From a virus: a stretch of DNA of 64,000 nt. Under the pieces are notes generated by a model. It was not told where the DNA came from. It did not search any database and was given only the letters and a program-made list of their open reading frames with translations. Both the position numbers and the translations under genes were made by a program. Shown here piece after piece: positions 41,201 to 53,200 of the stretch. The DNA lies in IMG/VR virus record IMGVR_UViG_3300022074_000024, positions 1 through 64,000 of that record; one strand, written 5' to 3'. Every line of letters begins with the position of its first letter. The first letter of the stretch is position 1.

Positions 41201-44200
41201 CCAACTTTAAATCTTAAAGATGGTGGGGGACTTGAAAGAGGATCTTCAAAAAAGAAACTTCCAAATACATCACCATAGGTATCTGAAACTAATTTAACAT
41301 CTGTTACTGTTGCCTGTGCTTTACTTGTTTGACCTAATAGAGTTATAGATCCACTGGTAGGAATATATCCATAAAATTTACCCTTTGCCTCATCAGATAT
41401 TGAATTAATATCAACATTTAAAACTGTTGATGAAGCTGAGTAAGACGTACCTAAACTTAAGGATGTATTATAAGGATTTGAATTAAAAGTATTTGTGGGT
41501 GTTGAAATATCACCTTTTTTATGATTTGGTTGTGCGATTCTGAATATCGCAACTCTCTTACCATCTTTTAATGCCTCTACAGTTTCACCTTTAGAAAATA
41601 TTCCATTAACCATATTAATTTCAACAAGTTTTGGAATTAAATTTATTCCGCTTGTTTTATCAAAAAATGGATAAAATCTTGTTACAGGTCTTACTCCATC
41701 AGCAGCAAAACTTACATTTCTTGATCTTATATGTGTATCTGCTACAGAACTGGTTTGTTTTTTCTCAACGTATGTTCTAGCGACATTGCCTGTTATAGTT
41801 TTACTACCACCCGAAACTTCAATATTACGAACCCATGTATCATTTGCAGGATCTAATTTTATTGTTCCAATAAATCCAGTTAAATTAAATGGATTTACAT
41901 TCTCTACTCTTGATGCAAGTGGATTTCCCAACCATTCTATTTCAGCGTAATCAAGTGTAATTAAATCTCCAGTTTTTGTAACATTTGGATCTAAAAGTGT
42001 TAAATCTGTGGAAAAATCAGCAGTATTTGAATTAATAGATGGACTTAGTGCTAATTCAGGTTTAAGTGACCAAAAATGATTTGGCACTGTTAATACCTGT
42101 TCTTCAGTATCTACTGTTACATTACAATCCTCATCGGAAATATCAATTAAATTTAAATTTTTAAAATCATCTACGAAAAAACCAGTTTTAAATCTTGATA
42201 AACCATCTGCATCTTGTATTTGAAGTGTTTTAGTATCAAGTTCTAATAAACTTAATGATGATGTAACTTCAAGATTTTCAATCCTATCTTCTAATTTACC
42301 AATATCTTTCATGGTAAATCTTACATTATCTTCAACAGTTATTTTTGCATCATCTGTATCATATAAGTATGCAGGTAATTCAATAGTTGCTAACTTCATC
42401 ATATTTTCTTCTGCTGATGGAGGAACAGGTAAAGATGATGACTGACCCACTAGCACGACAATATTTCCTTGATTATCTAATGCAACTATATCTGTTCTTG
42501 GCAAATAGTGATCATATCCAATTATTGAACTTTCATTAGGAGTAACAATCGTTGATGGATTAAACGTAGAACTAAATGTCCTATTTGAAAATGCAAAAGG
42601 AGATCCTGAACCATTAAAGTCTGATACTCTTGGTCTAAAGTCTAATGTATCAGATGCTCGCAAACCATCTTTAATTTCAGGTATATCTTTACTAAATCTT
42701 TCTTCATTATATGAACCCACTGTATAAAAATCACCAGTGTCATTAGATGGGACACTATACTTATCAAATACAATCAATAATTTTCTTGATGGAGCAGGGA
42801 AATTTATTTTTCTAACAATTCTAGAATAGTCATAAAACTGTTCTCTTTGTCCTTTATCTAATTTAAATCTATTTGTAATATTTAAATTATTACCTAAAGT
42901 TATTCCTTGTAAAGTGCTTAATATAAGTGACTCCTCAAAATTAATAACCTCACCTATATTAAACCCAGTTGATGATAAAATAGAAACTTCGATTTCTGTA
43001 GCAGATATTCGACCTACAATTTGTGCTACCGCACCAGTTTCCTCACCATATATTCTTTCACCCAATATTGAAGCAGTATCTAAGGACAAACCAGATGCAA
43101 ATTCAAATCTATCTAAAGTTGGTGAAAGTGTATTAAGTGATTCATATACACCTACAATATTAACTGCATCTGGGACATTTAATGAGATCTCTTTATCCTC
43201 AACACGCAATCCGTAATTTTTACTTATAGACATTCCAGTCAAAGATGTGTTAATTCCAACAGAGGTTTTTTCAACTAATATTTTTTGACTTCTATCAAAT
43301 TGTTTTACTTTACTTTTAAGTGCTTGTTTTTTAAGTGTCGTGCTAACGACTATATTTGATTCACTTGTTTCTAATCCGTTGATCGTAACAATTTGCCCAT
43401 CCGCACTCAAAACAAACTGATCTGATGTTAAATCCTCAATACTTCCATCACTATAGTGCACAGAGTATCTTTCTTCGTCAAAACTTTCATAAAATGCACT
43501 TGAAATTCCACTTGATGCAAGATTAAATGTCAATACACCAGAACCATCAGTGCTTTCTCCAGTAATATTCTTACCAACTAACAATGTAGATGAACCTAAA
43601 TTTATATCTGATACATTTTTATTATCAATTTTTGCATATAATCCCTTATCATCCTCAATGCTTATATTAGGCACTCCAAAAGCAAATGTAGTGCTAATCT
43701 TTGATGAGTTCAAAGAACCATTACATATACCTGTGATTGATGGCACTGCAGATAAAGTCACACTTAATCCATCTCCAGATACTGTTTCGATACGATTAAA
43801 TCTCTCAACAGTCTCTCCATCTGGAGTATATCTTAATATTGTCCCAGTGCTTATACCTGCAAAATTAAAACTTCCATTTGTAGTCGCACCAGCACCAGTT
43901 ATTGTCAACTTATCTGCATTACTAATATTTGGTGCAATGACACGATTTAAAACAGTATCTGATGTAAAACTAACAGCATATCCAGTTACAGAACTACTGT
44001 TTTGGAAAATACCCTTTACATCTTGTATACCAAAAGTTTTAACCGTTTTTATTGATCTAACAAATGAAGTGTCTTCATTTATGATTAGTTGTTCACCTGC
44101 CATAAACTGACCTGTGATTTCACTTAAGTAAATACAATCATATCCACCAGAAACTATAGAAACATATCCTGTAGCACCACTACTTACTCCTCTGATAAAA

Positions 44201-45657
44201 GAAGTAAGGGGAACTTCAGCATTAGTAACAGCTTGATTTAATTCAATTTTTGTAAATACTTGAACATCAAATAAATGCAAATCCCACTCAGTGGTATCAC
44301 CAGTATATGATGCATCTGATACTGCAAATGAATATACCCTTGCTTCTCCTATTTTATCTCCCTGTTTTTCATTATCTGCGGTGGTTCTTTTATTGTATAG
44401 TTCAACGAGTGCAGTTTCATCGTTTATATTAGGAGCAGGAACACCAGAAACGTGGTTTACCTTAAATACAGTGCCCATTTGATATGGCACTAATGAGGAG
44501 TCTATAGTTTTTTTATCTCTTGGTTTTTCGACATCAAGTAATGTAGATGATTCAAGAGATACATCATAACCTCTTACATAAGCCTTTCCAGAGGAAACTC
44601 TTACACACATTAAATCATCTGAAGGTTCATTACCCAACTCTGTAATCTGTTGAATACCATAAACACCATCTCCAGTGGTTCCATCATTTAAGCATTCTAA
44701 TACGTCAATATCAAATTTATCTAAAGAGTAATTTCCAGATTCTTCAAAAGTTCTTCTTGCAAAATAATCACGAATGATATTATAATCAGTTTTATCAGCA
44801 ATGTATTGAATCTCACCATCTCTTAATCTTATTAATTCTACAAAATTTGTATCATCAGTATCAGTTACATCTTTTTTTGAGAGAGAAGTTTTTATTTTTA
44901 ATCTATCAGCACCTGGTGCAGCAAAATTTGAAAATCCTCTTGCGTTGTCATATAATCCATCATCATCTTTTGCTGTTATTAATTGTTCATCTATTGTTAA
45001 ACCAACTCTATAAGTTGGAGTGTTATTATATGGATTCAATACTATCTTTTCTGATGGAACTTCAACAAAAGTACCTCTTATGAAGTAAACACCAGCTGAA
45101 ATAGAAACAGAGCATCCAATGTATGATGCATCATCATCGATTAAAGATATAACAGTTTCACCTGCATTAATGACAGTATTTCCATATGAAAATGTTTCCT
45201 CCACTATTAAATTTTCACCATCAAATAAACCTAAAGCTAAATTATCTGAACCAGATTCTAAATATTTTATGAATAAAGTTGGTTGATCTATATCCGCATT
45301 ATCTTCTGGATATAGAAAATTATCAATAGTTACAATAACACCAGAAACTTCACCTCGCAATCTCAATCCCTTGAGTTCATTTAAATATAATGAAACAGGT
45401 ACCCCTAAATGATCATTTTTTACTTTAATTGAAAAGTACTCTTCATCATATGCTATATTACCAGGTATAACCATTGAACCATCTTTGAACATATGAGTTC
45501 CAAATGATTCAATTTGATTCTGTAAAATTGATTGTAAAGTACTTAATTCTCTTGCTTGAACAGGAAATCCAGGTTTAAATAGTACTTTATAAAACTGATC
45601 ATCCTTATCAAAATCATCATAGTAAGGACTTATGTTTAAATTTGTTTTTTGTGTCAT
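38221..45657 (-). CDS. Very large virion protein with N-terminal DUF4815-like domain (2478 aa)
   Basis: The N-terminus ISPYYDDFDKDDQFYKVLFK, then PGFPVQARELSTLQSILQNQ, matches the DUF4815 family of marine phage structural proteins. The body is beta-rich. Near residues 1579-1655 an Asn/Lys/Gly/Ser low-complexity linker (SKNNNN, KNAGTGKKNAG) separates it from a distal part that restarts with LDPLSQTFTVDQDGAFLTSV. Two copies of the N-x-G-x-(G/F)-(F/Y) repeat (TNAGTGF, SNTGGSGY) and one EIIFYN...RGVDGTIPQTH repeat occur near 1900-2100. Likely a baseplate-associated or fiber protein read after gp8; no T4 counterpart recognised. Confidence 0.8.
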   Translation of the reverse strand: MTQKTNLNISPYYDDFDKDDQFYKVLFKPGFPVQARELSTLQSILQNQIESFGTHMFKDGSMVIPGNIAYDEEYFSIKVKNDHLGVPVSLYLNELKGLRLRGEVSGVIVTIDNFLYPEDNADIDQPTLFIKYLESGSDNLALGLFDGENLIVEETFSYGNTVINAGETVISLIDDDASYIGCSVSISAGVYFIRGTFVEVPSEKIVLNPYNNTPTYRVGLTIDEQLITAKDDDGLYDNARGFSNFAAPGADRLKIKTSLSKKDVTDTDDTNFVELIRLRDGEIQYIADKTDYNIIRDYFARRTFEESGNYSLDKFDIDVLECLNDGTTGDGVYGIQQITELGNEPSDDLMCVRVSSGKAYVRGYDVSLESSTLLDVEKPRDKKTIDSSLVPYQMGTVFKVNHVSGVPAPNINDETALVELYNKRTTADNEKQGDKIGEARVYSFAVSDASYTGDTTEWDLHLFDVQVFTKIELNQAVTNAEVPLTSFIRGVSSGATGYVSIVSGGYDCIYLSEITGQFMAGEQLIINEDTSFVRSIKTVKTFGIQDVKGIFQNSSSVTGYAVSFTSDTVLNRVIAPNISNADKLTITGAGATTNGSFNFAGISTGTILRYTPDGETVERFNRIETVSGDGLSVTLSAVPSITGICNGSLNSSKISTTFAFGVPNISIEDDKGLYAKIDNKNVSDINLGSSTLLVGKNITGESTDGSGVLTFNLASSGISSAFYESFDEERYSVHYSDGSIEDLTSDQFVLSADGQIVTINGLETSESNIVVSTTLKKQALKSKVKQFDRSQKILVEKTSVGINTSLTGMSISKNYGLRVEDKEISLNVPDAVNIVGVYESLNTLSPTLDRFEFASGLSLDTASILGERIYGEETGAVAQIVGRISATEIEVSILSSTGFNIGEVINFEESLILSTLQGITLGNNLNITNRFKLDKGQREQFYDYSRIVRKINFPAPSRKLLIVFDKYSVPSNDTGDFYTVGSYNEERFSKDIPEIKDGLRASDTLDFRPRVSDFNGSGSPFAFSNRTFSSTFNPSTIVTPNESSIIGYDHYLPRTDIVALDNQGNIVVLVGQSSSLPVPPSAEENMMKLATIELPAYLYDTDDAKITVEDNVRFTMKDIGKLEDRIENLEVTSSLSLLELDTKTLQIQDADGLSRFKTGFFVDDFKNLNLIDISDEDCNVTVDTEEQVLTVPNHFWSLKPELALSPSINSNTADFSTDLTLLDPNVTKTGDLITLDYAEIEWLGNPLASRVENVNPFNLTGFIGTIKLDPANDTWVRNIEVSGGSKTITGNVARTYVEKKQTSSVADTHIRSRNVSFAADGVRPVTRFYPFFDKTSGINLIPKLVEINMVNGIFSKGETVEALKDGKRVAIFRIAQPNHKKGDISTPTNTFNSNPYNTSLSLGTSYSASSTVLNVDINSISDEAKGKFYGYIPTSGSITLLGQTSKAQATVTDVKLVSDTYGDVFGSFFFEDPLSSPPPSLRFKVGTSTFKISSDPDVRTPEQRSMLLSEAEGQYISSGKVNTIQSTSITVRVPPPVYKSYYGGGGSKYTFTNKFGLGKMTKVSINDYRRALRTGKLTKGNSLGPSYGSKNNNNTSVSKNNNNNTSSSKNVRGTGAKNNAGKNSGTSTGKNAGTGKKNAGSKNKRGSGAKNKKSPLNTLAGRNVQGLDPLSQTFTVDQDGAFLTSVDLFFARKDPKENLVVEIRTVELGQPTTQLVQDFARVVVSPDDIQTSTNGEVATKVTFPSPVFLEAEQEYALVLGVSQSIQYEVWISRMGDKTVNTQSLPDAESVVVTRQYTRGSLFKSQNGSIWTASQYEDLKFKLYKAAFNDESGTVFFYNSPMGTRSGNIERLLPNSIKTLPRKLKVGIITTTDTDGLITNGVKVSDSTSATAIQGYIENIGGPVGVLTVTNAGTGFQASQIYTQVPLYNITGNGSGMTARIETNSSGQIVTANITSNTGGSGYVVGDVLGITTSNVVKGVDAQITVQTTTGKSTLYLKNVQGEEFTTGQPLVVTHGSSQVSLATTTILSSATYDDKYVGNVIEVSHFNHGMTADNNFVTLADVEPNTIPILLTDALAVDDQVISVASTSEFSNFAGISTTQGFVKINSEIIFYNSVGTNQLGIGTRGVDGTIPQTHNTGDQSFKYELNGFDLRQINNDHDMALMPISINNLRDIDTYYLSLDRGSLSSGDSQVSFVDESNVGGEDIFASQNYQFDNIIPRFNTLVPSSDTTILSQIRTVSGTSAGGNEVSFIDQGFEFVEIDNENKLSTPRLLCSEINETNRLTELPLNRSVTFSVTMATVSQNLSPVIDIQNGVLIYQRSRLNRPILDYVKDGRSQNPSGDPHAAVYISNQVNLKNPATSLKVLVSAFRDPSADFRAFYQLVRSDGTETELTYNPFSGFDNLEDTDGDGFGDKVIDESKNSGRPDSFVLPSTEEEFKEYQFSVDNLEEFIGYKIKFVFSGTNEAKAPKLKDLRTIALA
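40692..40920 (-). repeat. Asn/Lys/Gly/Ser low-complexity tract
   Basis: Short AAT, AAA and GGT-type codon runs encode a flexible, strongly basic linker inside the 2478-residue protein. Includes runs of four and five Asn. Confidence 0.8.
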
Positions 45658-45660
45658 TTT

Positions 45661-47220
45661 TTAGAATTCCAAGATGATTTTAATATCCTCTTTTTGTCGA
45701 GAATTTCTTGTTATAATTGGTCTATTGTCCAAATAAACAACTTCTCCCGACCCTTTATTTATCTCTGGATTAGCAATACCATTTTCAAAATTTACACCTA
45801 AAGAGATAACTTTATTTCCCGATGGATTTGTACTAATACCACTAAAATTTTGATCAACTGATGCTTGAAATCCACTTGTGGGTGCTATAATTGGTTCTGC
45901 AGAGGATTCAAATGATAATACTTTTGATTCAGTCGTAATACCTGCATAATCAGTCTGATCTCCTGTTGTCTGATTAAATACTAAAGATCTATCCTGAGAA
46001 AACTTAACGACATTAGTATCAGTATCATAAGATACTATGTAACCTTTTGCAGTTCCGTCAGTCACAGTTTGTTCAATTTTTTCACCAATAGTAGGTGTTC
46101 CTGTTGGTGAAATAACTTTTATAGCATTAACAGATGAAAACTGATTAGTTGTAAATATAGATGTTGAACCGATAGAGGTTGGATTTTTTATTATAGTTAT
46201 TTGTGCAAACTTAGTGTCGGTGGGAAAATCTTTGGTGGAATCATCAAATCTTGCAAAAATTAATAATTTATCAGTTCCCAATTCTTTATACAAATCAAAT
46301 CCATGACCCTTTGAAGGTGGTATAATTGGAATTAATTTTGCTCTTGTTGTTGGATTGTCTAATCTTCCAAGATCAACCATACCATAGGTATATCCTTGAC
46401 CACCTGATGAAACATTAGTTTTAGTTATTTTACCCTCACTATCAGTATCTATAACAACTTTTGCTCCAGTTCCATCTCCAATAATATCAACTTCAACTCC
46501 AGATTGATTTTGAGCATATCCAAATCCTTGTTTATCAATATATACTTTTCTTATTTGATTATTATTTACAGTTGAATCACCATTTTCTCTAACTGACTGT
46601 ATTTGAGTAGTCGTTGCAGTTGGCCAATCACTAGGAACTGAAATATATTCAGTAGAGTCAAATTTTATTATATCACTTGGAGGAACAGTAAACAAATATT
46701 TCCAAATATAACCATCACCACTTTCTCCTGCCCGTGTTGGTTCTAAATCTGTAAAAAGAGGTTCATCTTGTGAGGAATTTCCAGTTGTATTAATACCACT
46801 AGAACCATTATCAATACAAATATAAACATCAAAATTTTGATTCATTACATAGTAACTTGAATCATATAATCTTGAAGAACCTGTAACAGGTGATGGATTC
46901 TTTAAACTATAGTCATGACGATACATTTCATATTTTGTTCCTTGAGTCCAGTTTCTTCTTGACACTAATCTTCTTACATTATCTGATGTAACTTTCTTAC
47001 CAAAAGTCATTGTGTCACCAACGTGATTGGTATAATTTAAATTATCTATCGGGTTTGGTGTTTCTGTATTCCAGTCTGAACTTCTTCCAAAACCCACCAC
47101 GGGAGAGGTTGCATTAGCGAGTCCAACCACAACATAATATGAATTCGCAGAATTTTCTACCGTTTCTACAAAATTATTTGCATTTAGAATTCTAAATTGA
47201 TCAGTTACAATAGCAGCCAT
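45661..47220 (-). CDS. gp8: Baseplate wedge protein gp8, enlarged
   Basis: 519 residues against 334 in T4. Ends match T4 gp8: VVGFGRSSDWNTETP near the start, LVSRRNWTQGTKYE, SGDGYIWKYLFTVPPSD, and the C-terminal SGEVVYLDNRPIITRNSRQK followed by EDIKIILEF. An extra region (about 215-330 and beyond) includes QGFGYAQNQSGVEVDIIG and GGQGYTYGMVDLG, copies of the G-x-x-Y repeat. It is preceded by a perfect late box and by the giant gp7-position gene, so the order gp6-gp7-gp8 is that of T4. Confidence 0.9.
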   Translation of the reverse strand: MAAIVTDQFRILNANNFVETVENSANSYYVVVGLANATSPVVGFGRSSDWNTETPNPIDNLNYTNHVGDTMTFGKKVTSDNVRRLVSRRNWTQGTKYEMYRHDYSLKNPSPVTGSSRLYDSSYYVMNQNFDVYICIDNGSSGINTTGNSSQDEPLFTDLEPTRAGESGDGYIWKYLFTVPPSDIIKFDSTEYISVPSDWPTATTTQIQSVRENGDSTVNNNQIRKVYIDKQGFGYAQNQSGVEVDIIGDGTGAKVVIDTDSEGKITKTNVSSGGQGYTYGMVDLGRLDNPTTRAKLIPIIPPSKGHGFDLYKELGTDKLLIFARFDDSTKDFPTDTKFAQITIIKNPTSIGSTSIFTTNQFSSVNAIKVISPTGTPTIGEKIEQTVTDGTAKGYIVSYDTDTNVVKFSQDRSLVFNQTTGDQTDYAGITTESKVLSFESSAEPIIAPTSGFQASVDQNFSGISTNPSGNKVISLGVNFENGIANPEINKGSGEVVYLDNRPIITRNSRQKEDIKIILEF

Positions 47221-47238
47221 ATTATCAGCTTTTTCCTA

Positions 47239-47246
47239 TATTTATA
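47239..47246 (-). promoter_or_regulatory. Late promoter box TATAAATA before gp8
   Basis: Perfect late box on the minus strand touching the stop of the giant gene; AGGA and the gp8 ATG follow. Placement lets gp8 be transcribed apart from the 12 kb gene. Confidence 0.65.
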
Positions 47247-50200
47247 CTAGCCAAGATCTTTTCTTAAAGCACCACTGTCTCTAAGTCCAAAATCTCTTCT
47301 CTGGATAGTTGGATAACTTGAAATACCAGAGTAATGTGTTTTACCTGTAACCCCTATGGATATAGGATTCGCAGACCTGTTAAAGTTTGTTAATCGACCC
47401 CATGAGAATCCACCGATTGCAGTTCCAAGACCAACAGAAGTATCTATACCAGTAGTATTTACTCCAGTCATAATATTACATGTTATAATACCAACTCCTG
47501 CATTAAATTCATCTACAAAATAGATGTTATCAACGCAAGTCGTTCCTGTAGAAACAACTGCACCATCACCATAAACAGAAGTTACACCATGTCCAACTTG
47601 AGTATCAAAGATATAGATTGGGTATCCAACCTTTAAATCAGTTAAGGTTGCACCTGGATTTCCAGAACCTGCTCCTAAATCTGCATTTAATTTAAATTCA
47701 AGTGCAAGAGGGTTTCCACCAACTCCATCAGTTACTGCTATACCAATAATATCACCATCAAATCCTTCAATTGTGGTTATTAAATCAACATCTTCTTTAT
47801 TTAAAGATGGTGAAGGAGCAAGAACTTGAGGTGGTTTTGTTTGAGTATATCCAAAACCAGGATTAGTGATCGTAACTGTATTTAGACGACCACCAGATAT
47901 TGAAACTGTAGCACTTGCTGTTGCCAATCCAACAGGTGGTGTGGTAGATGTAGTAATAGCATAATAATTATTTGTTGCAGGTGCTGCGATTGAAACAGTG
48001 ACTGCAGATCCAACGTAACCATTACCAGAATTTGTAATATCTAATGATTGGATTGTACCAGCAGCAGATACAATTGCTGTTAAACCAGCAGCAACTAAAT
48101 CAGTTGATTCAATAATTAATCCACCAACTGCACCAACATTTATTGAACCAAAATCTTCCTCGTAGTTAAAGAATGATGCATTATCAAGATATAATATAGT
48201 GTCTCCAATACCAACATCGGATATAACTTTAGCAGTTGGATAAACTAATGGTTCAATTGAATCTCTTGTTTTAAATACCAATTCACCATTTATTTTCTTA
48301 TCAATTTTTTGCTTAGACCAATTAAATGGTTTAAAGTTTCTTTCGTCAATACCAATACCATTATATAAATTTGTTTCAACTTCGTCTGAAGCATTAATAC
48401 TATAAATTACTCTTGATTCTTGCGTTGTTGTAATTCCTGAATTTTTTATTACCTGAACAGAATCACCAACTTTAATCGTGGGTGATACAGATGAACCTGC
48501 TGAAACTTGTACAGCATCTACTCCTTCTGTTCCTTTATAGAAGAATATATCTATTACATCTGATGCATCTGGTGGTTGTGCAAATGTAAATGATGTACCA
48601 CCATCAAATGTATATGCTTCACCAGGATTTTGAACTACTCCATTAATGAATATTAAAAGTAATGCATCAAGATTAATTAATGCAGATTCAGGATTATTTT
48701 CATCTATCTCAAAACTAAGTAAATTGGAGTTATATATTATTGGGAATCTAGTTCTTGAACCATCTTGAAGATCTTTAATTGAATCTATAAAGTCAAACTG
48801 TCCAAAATTCCATGAGGAATATTGATCATTAAATGTTTCTAAAACAGTAAGATTAAAATCTGTCATGGTTGTAACACCAATAGCTGTTACTAATCCAACA
48901 GGTTTGAATACATCACCTACTTTAAAATTATATCCATTATTTTCTAATACAAAGTTAGTAACTGTAAATAAAGTTGAACCAATTCCAACTGTAGTGTTAG
49001 CAGCACCAACATCTATTGTTATGAGTGCGTCATTTCCAGTATCTGTGGTATTTCCAATACCTCTCCTAGAAACTCCAGTAACAGATAAATTAGAGTATGA
49101 TGGTGATGAAACTTGAATTTGAGGTTTAACATAACCTGTTCCATTATTGTTAATTGTGAATGATAAAACTCCACCATCTCCTGCTACAGCAGAAATATCA
49201 GCACTTGATCCATTGCCACTTAGATCAGTAACAGCAACTGATACAGGATTTCTATAACCAGAACCAAAAGTTAAATCATGAAGATATTCAAAAGCAGTTC
49301 CAGATCCAACATATGCATGACTTTGATTACTTGCACCTATACTTACACTGAATGTAGTTGCAGACAATATACCAGTTATTCCAAATGATCTATCGTTTGA
49401 AATTGTTAGAGCAGGGTTAAATGTTAATCCATCTAATCTTACAAATTCGTTTATATTACCAAAATCATGATTACTTAAAGTTGTAACCTGTAGTTCACCA
49501 GTAATATTATTATATGATGCAGTGCTTATACCATATGAACTTCCTGTGGTTGCAACTCCTACCACACCTGCAATAGTACTTCCTCCTGCACCAACATTTG
49601 GTACAACTTTTGCTCCAACTAATGGTGCAACTCCAAGTCCACCTGTTGAACCTAATGATACAATTACACCACCTCTTGGTAGTTGGTTTTGATTTACATC
49701 ACTATCACTTACAATCAAACTACCATTTGAAGAAGTAATTCCTGTGAATATCACATTTGTTGCTGTTCCACCTACTTCACTGAAGTTATAATTATTACCT
49801 AAATTATTAAATGTTGTTGGAGTTTGGAATATACCATTTAAAAGTAAAATACTACTACCAGTATTGACTCCTACAGTATCTGCTCCTTCAACTTTGACCC
49901 TATATGATTGATCAATTCCGTTGAAACTATCAGATATATCATCAAATATAATATTTTTTGTATAATCTTTTCTTAAGAAAACTCTACCATTAAATGTTGA
50001 TCTTATAGGATCTAGATTTGATGGAGTTCTACCACTTTGATTTGTTCCTCTAGGTGCCTCCGTAAAATGAACTCTACTGTCAACAATATTATAACTTCCA
50101 GAATATAATCTTGTTACGTCACTTGCACTATGATTAGTCGCAGCAGATCCAATATATCCTCGATTTACTTCAATTATATTAACATTGCCTGTTTCTGTTA

Positions 50201-53200
50201 TAGGTCCTACAGATGTTGTTCCTAAACCAACATTTGTAATTTCCATATATTCTTCATTAATTTTTATTGTATCTCCTGTTGTTATTGAAGAAATACCTGC
50301 AACACTGAATAAAGTTTGACTGTCTGTAATATTAAACTCTAAAGTAGTTGATATTGGAGTAAACGCAATAGGTGATTGTATAACTCCATCAATAGATATG
50401 AGTGCTTTTTCATTCTTTTTAGACATCTCAAATTCATGATAATTACCTGCACCAGCACTTGTAAATATTAATGATATACCAGCTAATGCGTCAGCACGAG
50501 TTTTTGCAACTTGGAATATGTCTTTATTCTTTGGTTTTTTAATTGCAAACAACTCAGTTCCTGATGCTAAAGTTCCACCTGCAGTTGCAATACCTGTAAC
50601 TGTTGCACCAGTAAATGTAGAACCAGGTGAGTATATTATTTTTTCACCACTTTCAAAGAAATGATCAATAATAGTAAATTCTCCAGTTCCTAAATTTAAA
50701 GTTGTTGCTGGATTAAATTTTTTCTCAAATATTGGTATAGTATTGCTTTGTAATACAAAGTTTGTCTTATTAGATCTTGATCCATTAATTGCATCATATT
50801 GTGCAAGAGATAATGATTCAGTAACAGTTCCATATTGTAAATCAAGTGGAATATTTAATAAATCAATATCTGTATAGAATGCTTTACTTAAAACTTGAAC
50901 TTGAACACTATTTGTTCCACCAGTATATTCTGGATCTGGATGAAAATTAAAGTTTAAATCATTTCCAACTAATGAAGATGAGAAAGTACCTATACCAGAT
51001 GTACTTCCAATTGATAAGAATGGATATTGAGTAGTATGAGTATCAGTTTCATTATGTGCTACTAATACTTGGTGTAATGCACTTGTTGAACCACTTGAAA
51101 CCCTAACTATACTCTTAAAACTTGAAATCTCTTCATGTAAAAATGTTGATATAGTTGTAGCAGCAGATACATTTACATAATTTGATTCAAATCTAACAGT
51201 TTTTTCAGTTCCATCTATCTGACCTGTAGATTTAAATCTATATGTGCTTATTCCAGCAGCAGTTGTGCCAATACCAATAATAGATGATCTAACAAATACT
51301 TCATTTGCCTCATCATTTTCAAAACTTAATGAAAATACTCCTGTTGATATTCCTGATGTAAAACTACCTATAAAATTAGATATAGCAGAATCCTCTGAAT
51401 CGGTGAAAAATTCAGATAAGAATGTATTTGTACCATCATGAGTTGCATATAATTCGACAAAATTTGTTTCAGTTGTTGTAGGATCTTTTACTTCTGCAGA
51501 TACGAAAAATGCGTCTATATTTCCAGTGTTTCCAGAAATTATTTCTGAAGTAGATGCGGTAGATACTATTTTGTTACTACCTACTAAATTAACAAATCCA
51601 ATTGTTTGTGTTCCAATTCCAGATAGATCAGTGTTGAATGTATTTTGGAATATTTTAATATCATAATCGTTGTTATCAGCATCATCAGGTGTAAATATCA
51701 AACTTATCAAACCTGCAGAATCCATTTGAAACTCAATATCACCTAAATCTGAGGCAGTATTATGAACAGATGTTTTTTCTGCTGTGAATACGTCATTTTC
51801 ATCTTTAAATAAAACAATATCAGATAATTGAATATTTTTATTAAATGGATTTCTTACTTGAATTAAATATTTTGCGTAATTTGTGTTTATTGGTATATCC
51901 AAAAACTTACTTAAAGTAGTTGATGTATTAGAGAATAAAGGACTAATATCATCTATCTCTAATACACGATTTGATCTACATTCAATATAAGGTGATAGTT
52001 TTGTATTTTTTAATTTTAAGAATTTTGATTTATTATTAACAGTGTCAATATCTAAAGCAAAATCAAAGTTATTAATTGTATCAACACGTTTTTGATCAAT
52101 AATATCAAGTGCTACTGTGTCAAGGAAGGTTGATGTTGTAATACCTGCACTGGTTGAAGATTGAATACCAACATCAGCAAAATTCTTTAGACCACTTGTA
52201 TGTAAAAGTCTATTCACAGGATTTATTAAATCTTCAAATGTTATTGAACTTTTGACAGTATATGATAAATTTTGATAATAATTATTATCTGGTAGCACTT
52301 GATAATCTTGATTTAGTTTTCCTATATCATTTCTCCATCCTTGATTTTCTTTTAAAGAATAATCAACTTTAAATTGTCCTGTATTCTCAGATATTTCATT
52401 TATGGTAGCTATATTACCACTATTTGCTCCTCTTATTCTTTGACCTGCAGTTAAATCAAACGCACCAGGTTGATCTTCAACAATTTTTATAAATTCGTCA
52501 GTAGATTCTGATATTGATAATTCAACTGGAGTAAATGAATCTCCAATAAATGCAGATATTTTTTCACCAACTACAAAATTAAATATTTTTTGCGTAACTG
52601 AAAAGACTGGATAATCATCTTTACTAATAATTTGTGCAAATGAATTTTGATTTGTTTTTGCAATACCAGCATTACTCGTAAATGTTGATAAATCAAATTC
52701 AACAGTCGCTGGATTATTATTCACCATCGAAGTGACTTTAAAGAATTTAAATCCGTTATCCTCAGAATTAAAACCATCACCTGTTGTTAAACTTGAATGT
52801 GTATATTGTTGTATGCCTTCAACAAATATTTCTTCACCAACAGAGAACGGTGCAGTACTAAAACCTAATATAGGTGTGACTAAAGTACAAGTTACGATGC
52901 CTGTAGATGAATTAAATTCAACTGTTTTAATTGCTGCTCCATTACTATTATTAAGTGCAAATATTTCATGAGTAACTGATTGTAAACCTCTTGGTGGAAC
53001 AGTAATTGATGCATCTACTATTGCACTTCCATTTATTGTTGCTTCAACTGATCCTGATGTATCTTGTAATCCAGTATCTGGATTCACAATTACTAAATCA
53101 GGTTCAGATGTGTAATTTTTTCCACCAGAAACAACTTCAACATTTGTTATTGTATTTGAATCTATTATTGACATAATAGGTGATACAAAAGCTTCTGGTT

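Noticed and set aside
43550-44110. Plus-strand open frame of about 186 codons
   Set aside because: Lies fully inside the 2478-residue gene on the other strand, has no start signal and no protein-like features; an antisense shadow.
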